Source of the DNA: Paludibacteraceae bacterium
Lineage (GTDB): Bacteria; Bacteroidota; Bacteroidia; Bacteroidales; Paludibacteraceae
Reading direction: 5' to 3'
Assembly (NCBI GenBank): GCA_017480285.1
Contig: JAFVAX010000039.1
Coordinates: forward strand, 20,850-84,849
Length of the DNA stretch: 64,000 bases
A model generated the notes under the pieces. That model was not told the DNA's origin. It worked only from the letters and a program-made list of their open reading frames with translations, and made no database searches. Below, one piece after another: positions 35,320 through 42,100 of the stretch (within the stretch, counting starts at the first letter, position 1; every line of letters starts with the position of its first letter). The position numbers were made by a program, and so were the translations under genes.

Positions 35320-35614
35320 GTATAAAGAAAGCGTGGAACCTTATCTTTGCTTATTCCCTTTTACGAGGCTCTGGTAAACCGTTTCCCAAGAATAAACAAT
35401 AATGTCCACGCCCGATATGTATGACCCTCCTCGCCCTCTGTCGGGCGCAGATAAGTATATCATACCCACGAGAACATTTATTGCACTATCTTGTTTTGGG
35501 GGAAGAAAATTTACCAGATTTTCGTAAAACCAAAACAAGCGTCAATAAACGCCTTTTATTATGTCTGTATTACCACCCGAAAAAGACATAAAACCCTTCC
35601 GGCGTGAAATACTT
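35320..35614 (-). ncRNA. candidate structured leader RNA upstream of the RiPP precursor
   Basis: Minus-strand RNA from the promoter at 35618-35649. Stems in order are TTATGTCT/AGACATAA within CGCC/GGCG, GCGT/ACGC, CTTGTTTTGG/CCAAAACAAG (10 bp, perfect), GTATGA/TCATAC enclosing GCCC/GGGC, and a closing stem GCGTGGA/TCCACGC (plus-strand 35405-35411 with 35331-35337) followed by TTTCTTT. Inside the last stem GTTTATTC pairs with GAATAAGC. The precursor ATG lies 49 nt beyond, too close for another promoter, so the leader must be read through for the operon to be expressed. Confidence 0.7.
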
Positions 35615-35729
35615 ACGCAAAAGTACAACTTTTTTTTCTAATTAACAAATTTATTGCGTTTTTGCAGTAAAATTTAGATTTCTACTAATTAGATGTTTAT
35701 TTTTCTACTAATTATACGAATTAAACTAA
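35539..35729. repeat. 191-bp direct repeat, copy 2
   Basis: This is the partner of 29537-29727: 191 bp, 8 substitutions, no gap. It contains the 5' leader hairpin, the promoter and about 80 bp upstream of the promoter. The two copies are 6002 bp apart. Confidence 0.95.
35618..35649 (-). promoter_or_regulatory. promoter of the RiPP/Tat operon
   Basis: On the minus strand, TTTG (35646-35649) and TACTTTTG (35618-35625) have 20-nt spacing. Confidence 0.85.
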
Positions 35730-35815
35730 CTTCCGACAGCGAAGCGTTCAAAAGTCCAACTTCCGACAGCGTAGCGTTCCAACTTCTAACTTCTGACAGC
35801 GAAGCGGTCTTTTTT
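35730..35815. repeat. three copies of the AACTTCYGACAGCGWAGCG unit
   Basis: Tandem degenerate copies lie between the direct repeat and the lpxA promoter. They belong to the same unit as those near 22912 and 56030. Confidence 0.8.
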
Positions 35816-35823
35816 CAAGTTTA

Positions 35824-35855
35824 TTTGTTTTTTATGGCGATTTTTTGTAACTTTG
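35824..35855 (+). promoter_or_regulatory. promoter of lpxA
   Basis: TTTG at 35824-35827 and TAACTTTG at 35848-35855 are 20 nt apart. lpxA therefore has its own promoter, as needed after separation from lpxC/fabZ. Confidence 0.85.
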
Positions 35856-35893
35856 TACGCTTTTAGTCATTTAATTCTAAAAATAATATATAA

Positions 35894-36673
35894 ATGAAAC
35901 AACCATTAGCATATATTCATCCTGATGCGCGTATAGCCTCAAATGTGATTATTGATCCTTTTGTAAGTATTGACAGAAATGTGGAGATAGGCGAAGGCAC
36001 TTGGATAGGTTCGAATGTAACCATTATGGAAGGTGTGCGTATCGGCAAGAATTGCAAAATTTTCCCCGGGGCGGTTATAGGTGCTGTTCCGCAAGACCTC
36101 AAGTTCAAAGGTGAAGATACACTCGTCATCATTGGAGATAACAATACTATTCGCGAATGTGCCACTATACATCGCGGGACAGCCTCACGAGGCAAGACCG
36201 TTATCGGCAACAACAACCTTATAATGGCTTATTGCCATGTGGCGCACGACTGTGTCTTAGGCAATAATATAATAATGTCCAATTCGACCCAACTCGCAGG
36301 TGAGGTGGTGGTTAGCGATTATGCCGTTATTGGTGGCGGCACACTTGTACATCAGTTTACGCATATTGGTATGCACTCAATGATACAAGGTGGTTCGCGT
36401 GTTAATAAAGACATCCCGCCGTATGTTATGGTAGGGCGTGAACCTATACAATATAGTGGTGTGAATAGTATAGGACTAAGACGCAGAGGGTTCAGCAACG
36501 AACAGATACGAGCTATTCAAGACGCTTATAGAACAATATATCAATCAGGACTCAATGTTTCGATGGCTGCCCAGAAAATAACCAACGACATGCCCTCAAG
36601 CCAAGAGCGGGACGAGATACTGCTTTTTATTAAAGACTCTCCGCGTGGTATAGTCAAAGGCTATTTTGAATAA
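35894..36673 (+). CDS. lpxA: UDP-N-acetylglucosamine acyltransferase
   Basis: The 259-residue beta-helix protein has hexapeptide repeats: IHPDARIASNVIIDPFVSID at the start, and the active-site region with LIMAYCHVAHDCVLGNNIIM (catalytic His in the VAHDC segment). GGGTLVHQFTHIGMHSMIQG follows. It performs the first acylation of lipid A synthesis. It normally follows lpxC/fabZ but is here separated from it by 9.3 kb of accessory genes. Length is typical. Confidence 0.96.
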   Translation: MKQPLAYIHPDARIASNVIIDPFVSIDRNVEIGEGTWIGSNVTIMEGVRIGKNCKIFPGAVIGAVPQDLKFKGEDTLVIIGDNNTIRECATIHRGTASRGKTVIGNNNLIMAYCHVAHDCVLGNNIIMSNSTQLAGEVVVSDYAVIGGGTLVHQFTHIGMHSMIQGGSRVNKDIPPYVMVGREPIQYSGVNSIGLRRRGFSNEQIRAIQDAYRTIYQSGLNVSMAAQKITNDMPSSQERDEILLFIKDSPRGIVKGYFE

Positions 36674-36707
36674 ATTGTCCTTACAATTTTCAATTCGCAA
36701 TATATGT

Positions 36708-37085
36708 ATGACGAATGGGATTGTGATTTATAAACCGAATGAGCAGTTTCAGTTGGAAGTGCAATTCTTAACAGTTAAAACAGAAGGAAATCGTCAAGTA
36801 ACTCGTGCTGTTCAATACTATAATCTGGATGTTATTATATCTGTTGGATATCGTGTCGAATCGCAGGCTGGAACACTATTTAGACAATGGGCATTGAAGG
36901 TTCTAAAGGATTATTTATTGCGTGGTTATTCTGTCAATCAACGTCTTGCTTATGTAGAAGACAGAATAGACCGCAGATTGATGGCAATAGAAAACACACT
37001 CGAAGACCACCAACAGAAAATCGACTTTTTTGTGCGCACTGCATTGCCACCCGTTGAGCAAGTGTTCTTCGGCGGTGAGTTTTAG
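36708..37085 (+). pseudogene. RhuM-family protein with an internal deletion
   Basis: The 125-residue frame starts at ATG 36708. It has the RhuM start (TNGIVIYKPNEQFQLEVQF) and the strongly conserved TVKTEGNRQVTRAVQYYNLDVIISVGYRVES. Between them the usual roughly 40-residue segment (DNETFWLS-type helix-turn-helix region) is missing, in frame. The C-terminus is also short, ending in a PPVEQVFFGGEF stretch. I infer a deletion remnant in the accessory area downstream of lpxA; it could still make a protein. Confidence 0.7.
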
Positions 37086-37108
37086 ATAAGATAACATAGA
37101 AATAAATC

Positions 37109-37126
37109 AGCGCAAAGCGTTGCGTA
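37109..37126. repeat. GCGCAAAGCGTTGCG palindrome, one of two copies
   Basis: The inverted repeat GCGCAA-AGCG-TTGCGC occurs here in a near form and at 37946-37961 in a perfect form. The two copies flank the four-helix protein gene. Confidence 0.6.
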
Positions 37127-37175
37127 GTAAAACACTGCGCATCTAATTGAGTTGATTACCCTTAAAACATAAACA

Positions 37176-37862
37176 ATGCCAACACCACAACTACAATATA
37201 GTAATGATGGCACTCCAAGCGTTCTTCGGAAAAAGGTGGTTTATACCGACCTGAATTTCTATAAACGAAGCGATGTGCTTTATCAACTGACTGCCGTTTT
37301 TTGCGGGCGTTTCCTGCCACAATACGGCGATCGAACAGTTGATCAGATGGTGCAGGCTGCACGCTCCACCAAGCAAAATATTGTAGAAGGTAGTACCGAC
37401 GGACAAACTTCTGTTGAGGTTGAATTGAAATTGCTCGGTATTGCACAAGGCTCTAATAAAGAATTGCTTGAAGATTATACTGACTATCTCAAGAAACACG
37501 GAAAACAGGAGTGGTGGAAAAAGAATCCGCGTTTCGAGGCATTACACAAGTTCTGCAAAGAGCATACGGCGGTGGAAGACTATCAGCCTTTTTTCAACCG
37601 ATGGACGGACGAGGAAATGGCAAATTGTGCTATCTGTCTTTGCCACATGGTGGACAAGGCTATGGAGACCTACATACGCCGAAAAGACTTTGAATTTGTT
37701 ACAGAAGGCGGCATTCGTGAGCGCATAACGGCAGCCCGCCTCGGCTATCGCAACAACCAAAAAGAAATAATCGAAAACCTCACGCACGAGAACGAGACAC
37801 TAAAGAAAGAGATAGTCCGCCTGCAAAGCATTATCCGTTCCCTCGGAGGCAATTGCGGATAA
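37176..37862 (+). CDS. four-helix-bundle protein (S23-like) with suffix domain
   Basis: The 228-residue helical protein has, near residues 35-100, the S23/four-helix bundle pattern (YQLTAVFCGRFLPQYGDRTV, then ARSTKQNIVEGSTDGQ and ELKLLGIAQGSNKELLEDY). An extra C-terminal region ends in a coiled coil (ENLTHENETLKKEIVRLQSI). Members of this family were first seen in 23S rRNA intervening sequences; the role of the stand-alone form is unknown. It is flanked by palindromic and tandem repeats, in the accessory stretch between lpxA and glnS. Confidence 0.8.
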   Translation: MPTPQLQYSNDGTPSVLRKKVVYTDLNFYKRSDVLYQLTAVFCGRFLPQYGDRTVDQMVQAARSTKQNIVEGSTDGQTSVEVELKLLGIAQGSNKELLEDYTDYLKKHGKQEWWKKNPRFEALHKFCKEHTAVEDYQPFFNRWTDEEMANCAICLCHMVDKAMETYIRRKDFEFVTEGGIRERITAARLGYRNNQKEIIENLTHENETLKKEIVRLQSIIRSLGGNCG

Positions 37863-37867
37863 AACCG

Positions 37868-37935
37868 GTATTCCCGGGACTTCCAGAATGTCCGACAAAT
37901 CCGGAATGTCCGGAATGTTCGGAATCTCCGGCAAA
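37868..37935. repeat. tandem degenerate TCCGGAATGT repeat
   Basis: Units such as TCCGACAAATCCGGAATG and TCCGGAATGTTCGGAATC repeat with a roughly 10-bp period after the four-helix gene. It is followed by a copy of the GCGCAA/TTGCGC palindrome. Confidence 0.7.
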
Positions 37936-38007
37936 ACATATATCCGCGCAAAGCGTTGCGCAATAACATATTAACAAAGCATTACTATTATTTCGCGTTT
38001 ACCGAAA

Positions 38008-38307
38008 AACCCGGCAAAGTTTAAGGAGATAAACAGCAAATAAATAGTAAAGGTTTCCGTGTATAGGATGCCTTATCATTCTCAATAATGATGCTTACAC
38101 TCTGTGTGAGTTTCTTAGAGAATGAGAGGTCTCCTTGCCGGGTTGCCTTGGTACGCGATAAGAAACTCGCACTTTTTCTTATCGCATCTGCTAAAAATTT
38201 GTCAACAGAGAAAACTGAAGAAACTGAGAAAAATCTCAGCTTTCTCCATATCTCTGTTGAAAATAAGCAGAAACCGATTGATAGTATGCGCAAAACTACT
38301 ATCAATC
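38008..38307 (+). ncRNA. strongly structured leader upstream of the EcoRI-type methylase
   Basis: Four consecutive perfect stems fill the 300 bp before the start codon. AACCCGGCAA (38008-38017) pairs with TTGCCGGGTT (38135-38144), enclosing TCATTCTC/GAGAATGA. GCGATAAGAAA (38155-38165) pairs with its complement at 38175-38185. CAACAGAG (38203-38210) pairs with CTCTGTTG (38252-38259), enclosing CTGAG/CTCAG. GATTGATAGTA (38276-38286) pairs with TACTATCAATC (38297-38307). The last stem ends one base before the ATG at 38309 and would bury the translation start. The clear folding suggests a regulatory or separate RNA. I did not find a consensus promoter. Confidence 0.5.
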
Positions 38308-38308
38308 T

Positions 38309-39382
38309 ATGGCACGAAAAGATTTGGCGCAAGCCAAAGACGCAAAGAAAGATGAGTTCTATACCCAACTCGATGACATCGCCAAAGAACTCAAATACTA
38401 CAAACCTTATTTCCGCGATAAGGTGGTGCTCTGTAATTGCGATGATCCATACGAAAGCAATTTCTTTAAGTATTTTGCTCTCAATTTCAATACTCTCGGT
38501 TTGAAAAAACTGATTGCTACTTGTTACAACGGCTCGCCCATTTCGGGTGAGGAATTGCCGTTGCTGTTCGAACTGCCGTCTATTGCGGGCGAGGACCGGC
38601 AAGCCTACCGCGTTCCAAAGAAAATAGCCTACAAGGTTGAAATCAATGAGGTGTTGGATTATAACGGAGATGGGCGCGTTGACCTTGCAGATGTAAGATA
38701 CTTAATACAAAACGACAAAAATGTGCTGTCAGTACTCAAAGGCAATGGCTCATTTGATAGTCCTGAATGTATCGAATTGCTCAAAGAAGCAGATATTGTC
38801 GTTACCAATCCGCCGTTTTCTTTGTTTAAGGAGTTTTTAGATGTGTTAGATAAGTATAATAAACAATTTGTAATTATAGGTAATACTAATGCTCTTAAAT
38901 ACAAACTTACTTTTAAGATGTTCCAAGAAGACAAGATCCGTACGGGTTATACCAATTTCAATGTAGGAATGTTTTTTCAAGTACCCGATTCTTGGGAGAA
39001 GTTCCATCATATTGAAAACGGTAAGAAGATAGCACGAGTATCAACATCTTGTTGGTTTACGAATCTGCCTGTTACAAAGCATAATGAGGACTTGATATTG
39101 TATAAGCACTACACGCCCGAGGAATATCCGAAATACGATAATTATGATGCTATCAATGTGAATACCTATACAGATATACCTTGTGACTATGATGGTGTCA
39201 TGGGAGTTCCTATCACTTTCCTTGATAAATATAATCCGGACCAATTTGAGATAATATGGACAACTGATAGAGGTGGGGATGGTTTTTTAGAAAACTATAA
39301 AAAAACATGGGAAAGATACGATGCACCTGTTTTAGAAGGGAAGGGATTGTACACCCGCATCCTCATCCGTCGCAAGCGGTGA
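38309..39382 (+). CDS. EcoRI-type adenine-specific DNA methyltransferase with an EF-hand-like insert
   Basis: The 357-residue product fits the EcoRI methylase family: KDEFYTQLDDIAKEL at the start, VVLCNCDDPYESNFFKYF (SAM-binding region), the catalytic NPPF motif near residue 169 in IVVTNPPFSLFKEF, and WFTNLPVTKHNEDL. It should methylate adenine at N6. Just before NPPF there is a segment (about residues 112-140) with DYNGDGRVDLADV, which follows the calcium-loop pattern DxNxDGxxxxxD of EF-hand/dockerin modules. No matching restriction enzyme gene is adjacent, though a DUF262-HNH gene lies 1.5 kb downstream. Confidence 0.9.
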   Translation: MARKDLAQAKDAKKDEFYTQLDDIAKELKYYKPYFRDKVVLCNCDDPYESNFFKYFALNFNTLGLKKLIATCYNGSPISGEELPLLFELPSIAGEDRQAYRVPKKIAYKVEINEVLDYNGDGRVDLADVRYLIQNDKNVLSVLKGNGSFDSPECIELLKEADIVVTNPPFSLFKEFLDVLDKYNKQFVIIGNTNALKYKLTFKMFQEDKIRTGYTNFNVGMFFQVPDSWEKFHHIENGKKIARVSTSCWFTNLPVTKHNEDLILYKHYTPEEYPKYDNYDAINVNTYTDIPCDYDGVMGVPITFLDKYNPDQFEIIWTTDRGGDGFLENYKKTWERYDAPVLEGKGLYTRILIRRKR

Positions 39383-39816
39383 GAATTTGGGACGCGACCG
39401 TCTCGGTTGCGGTTATCTGCGGATACGCGGCCGTCTCGATTGCGGAGGACACTATATTAAATAATTTTGAATAATTTTGGATAATTTTTGACTACAAGAA
39501 AACTACCGCAGGCGAGGATACCTGCGTCCCACAAAAACAGCGTTCTTGTTCAGTTGTATTTCAGTTCCTGTTCATTGCCGTTCAACATCTCGTTCCTCGA
39601 TGTTGCCAGTCTTGGCGGCGGCGAGCATTGTAAGCACTGCGTGTTTACGCTCGCACTTGCACAAGACTTCACAAAACAGGCTTGCGCCCTTTGTTTATCG
39701 ATGACGAGCATACTGCTATATGAATATAAATTTTGAATAATTTGGGGGTTATTTTTGACCTGCAAAATAGTGATATTTGAAATATTGGATTACCGCAAAA
39801 TAATTTACATAAATAG
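39383..39816. repeat. gene-poor spacer with degenerate direct repeats
   Basis: The roughly 480-bp spacer (39383-39866) has two copies of CGACCGTCTCGGTTGCGG-like sequence at its start. AT-rich words of the form GAATAATTTTGGATAATTTTTGAC near 39465 recur at 40818-40853. No convincing gene is present; short open frames on both strands lack start signals and look like chance or old debris. Confidence 0.6.
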
Positions 39817-39846
39817 TTGCGTATGTGTTATTTTTTTGTATCTTTG
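39817..39846 (+). promoter_or_regulatory. promoter of the Bro-N gene
   Basis: TTG at 39817-39819 and TATCTTTG at 39839-39846 are 19 nt apart, and the start codon follows 20 nt later. Confidence 0.7.
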
Positions 39847-39866
39847 CACTATAAAATCTGACAGCA

Positions 39867-40757
39867 ATGGCACAAGAAGAGTTAGTAAGACTGTTTGACG
39901 CGAAACAGATACGCGTGGTATGGGACAACGAAACGGAGAAATATTATTTCTCTGTGGTGGATGTTGTCCAAGTATTAACAGACAGCACTGATTATCAGAC
40001 GGCTCGCAACTATTGGAAAGTCTTAAAGAATAGACTTACCAAAGAAGGAAACGAGTCGGTTACAAATTGTAACCGACTGAAATTAACCGCAGCTGACGGC
40101 AAGAAATACCTAACTGATGTGGCTGACACAGAGCAGGTTCTGCGGCTTATTCAGTCTATTCCGTCGAAGAAGGCAGAGCCGTTTAAGATGTGGCTTGCCA
40201 AAGTCGGACAAGAGCGGCTTAACCAACTGCAGGACCCCGAACGGAGCATAGAGCAGGCAATAAGAGATTACAGGCGGTTAGGATATTCCGAGAACTGGAT
40301 AAACCAGCGCATCAAGACCATCGAGATACGCAAAGGACTGACCGACGAATGGAAACGCAGTGGCGTGGAAACCGAACAGGAATATGCCTCGCTCACAGAT
40401 ATTATGTATCAGGCTTGGTCGGGCATGACCACACGCGAATACAAAGACTTCAAAGGCTTGCGCAAAGAGAGTTTGAGAGACAATATGACCAATGTAGAGC
40501 TGATGCTCAATGGTCTTGCCGAGGCGGCAGCGACAGAGATTTCCAAAGAGCGCAACCCGCAAGGATTCATCGAGACCGCCGGTATTGCTCAAGAAGGTGG
40601 CGAGGTGGCAGATGCAGCGCGGCAGAACCTTGAGCAGCGTATCGGACGCAGTGTCATATCACAACGCAAAGCAGTACATTTCACCACTCCACCTGACGAA
40701 CTGCCCTTACCAAAAGAAAAGGATGATTTGGACGAGATAACAAGTATTGAGGAGTAA
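39867..40757 (+). CDS. Bro-N domain DNA-binding protein
   Basis: The 296-residue product has a Bro-N/antirepressor-type N-terminal domain (KQIRVVWDNETEKYYFSVVDVVQVLTD-like, with KYLTDVADTEQVLRLIQSIPS and FKMWLAKVGQERL). A C-terminal helical region (DIMYQAWSGMTTREYKDFKGL) resembles DinD-like proteins, and the last 40 residues are acidic and low-complexity. These proteins occur in phages and mobile regions. It probably acts as a regulator in this accessory stretch; no target can be named. Confidence 0.8.
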   Translation: MAQEELVRLFDAKQIRVVWDNETEKYYFSVVDVVQVLTDSTDYQTARNYWKVLKNRLTKEGNESVTNCNRLKLTAADGKKYLTDVADTEQVLRLIQSIPSKKAEPFKMWLAKVGQERLNQLQDPERSIEQAIRDYRRLGYSENWINQRIKTIEIRKGLTDEWKRSGVETEQEYASLTDIMYQAWSGMTTREYKDFKGLRKESLRDNMTNVELMLNGLAEAAATEISKERNPQGFIETAGIAQEGGEVADAARQNLEQRIGRSVISQRKAVHFTTPPDELPLPKEKDDLDEITSIEE

Positions 40758-40861
40758 AAGTTATACAGATTCTAACAGATAAGCGGTAATCCAATATGTA
40801 GCAGATTGCCGCTTTGTTATTTTGGATAATTTTGAATAATTTTTGACTAAAAACAAAAACC

Positions 40862-41983
40862 ATGAAAATAGAATTACATGAAGTCCGCGTGCGGGAGTTG
40901 TGCGCCGATTACAATGATTTGAGTATTCAAGAAGAAGGTATCGTCGGCTACGGCGGACGGCTGAATATACGCCCGAAATACCAGCGGGAGTTCGTCTATG
41001 ACGAGAAACAGCGCAATGCTGTCATGGACACCGTTTGGCAGAATTTTCCGCTGAACGTCATGTATTGGGTGAAAACTGATGGCACAGACGGCATCGAGTT
41101 TGAAGTGCTGGACGGTCAGCAGCGAACAATCTCCATCTGTTCGTTTATAGCAGGCGAGTATATGATGAACTTTGACGGTAACTTGCTCGGTTTCAACAAC
41201 ATGACCATTGAACAGCAAAATCGTATATTGGACTACAAACTGCAAGTCTATATATGCGAGGGAACGGACGAAGAGAAATTGCGTTGGTTCCAGCGCATCA
41301 ACATCGCCGGCGAGAAACTTAAAGAGCAAGAGATCCGCAACGCTATCTATTCCGGTTCGTGGGTGACACAAGCCAAACGCCGTTTCTCCAAGACAGGCTG
41401 TGTGGCATACAAAATCGGTTCGGACTTCATGAACGGTTCGCCTATCCGCCAAGACTATTTTGAGACCGCACTCAGCTGGATAGCCGACAAACAAGGCATA
41501 ACGATTGAGCAATACATGGCGCGTCATCAGCACGACACGGATGCCGACGAACTATGGCAGTACTACCAAGATGTTATTCATTGGGTTGATAAACTCTTCG
41601 GGCGCAAGTACAAAAAAGAGATGAAAGGTGTAGAGTGGGGATTGCTATACAATAGACACAAAGACACCACTTTAACCGCTACGGCTATTGGTGAAAAGAT
41701 GGCAAGACTGATGGCAGACAGCGATGTGCAGAAGAAAAGCGGTATTTTTGCCTATATCCTTGATGGCGATATCCACCATTTAGGTATCCGCAGTTTTGAT
41801 GCCAACACGCGCCGTGAGGTCTATGAGCGACAAGGCGGCAAGTGCGCCATCTGTGGCAAACAGTTTGATATAGAAGCGATGGAAGCCGACCATATTACTC
41901 CGTGGGTGGAAGGCGGACGAACGATTGCTTCTAACTGCCAGATGCTATGTAGGGATTGTAACCGGAGAAAATCGTCGAAATAA
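40862..41983 (+). CDS. DUF262 and HNH endonuclease fusion protein
   Basis: The 373-residue product has a DUF262 domain (RPKYQREFVYDEKQRNAVMD, FEVLDGQQRTISICSFIAGEY; the DGQQR motif is the family hallmark). A helical middle and a C-terminal HNH nuclease domain with two CxxC pairs follow (CAICGKQFDIEAMEADHITP, then CQMLCRDCNRRKSSK). DUF262 proteins are linked to GmrSD-type restriction of modified DNA and to other defence. The protein is probably a defence nuclease, perhaps acting with the nearby adenine methylase. There are no deletions, and all HNH residues (D, H, N) appear present. Confidence 0.88.
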   Translation: MKIELHEVRVRELCADYNDLSIQEEGIVGYGGRLNIRPKYQREFVYDEKQRNAVMDTVWQNFPLNVMYWVKTDGTDGIEFEVLDGQQRTISICSFIAGEYMMNFDGNLLGFNNMTIEQQNRILDYKLQVYICEGTDEEKLRWFQRINIAGEKLKEQEIRNAIYSGSWVTQAKRRFSKTGCVAYKIGSDFMNGSPIRQDYFETALSWIADKQGITIEQYMARHQHDTDADELWQYYQDVIHWVDKLFGRKYKKEMKGVEWGLLYNRHKDTTLTATAIGEKMARLMADSDVQKKSGIFAYILDGDIHHLGIRSFDANTRREVYERQGGKCAICGKQFDIEAMEADHITPWVEGGRTIASNCQMLCRDCNRRKSSK

Positions 41984-42020
41984 AAAATAGTTGTTGCTTT
42001 TATGATATTTTTGGCAAACT

Positions 42021-42052
42021 ATTGCTTTTTTATATAATTTTTTGTAAATTTG
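42021..42052 (+). promoter_or_regulatory. promoter of glnS
   Basis: ATTG at 42021-42024 and TAAATTTG at 42045-42052 are 20 nt apart. Confidence 0.75.
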
Positions 42053-42100
42053 CAGAGTATCTCTTATAACTTTTAACTTATCACTCATAACTGAACAAAT

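Noticed and set aside
39488-39765. Short open frames on both strands in the spacer before the Bro-N gene
   Set aside because: There is no start context, no recognisable protein pattern, and the low-complexity words are shared with another spacer.
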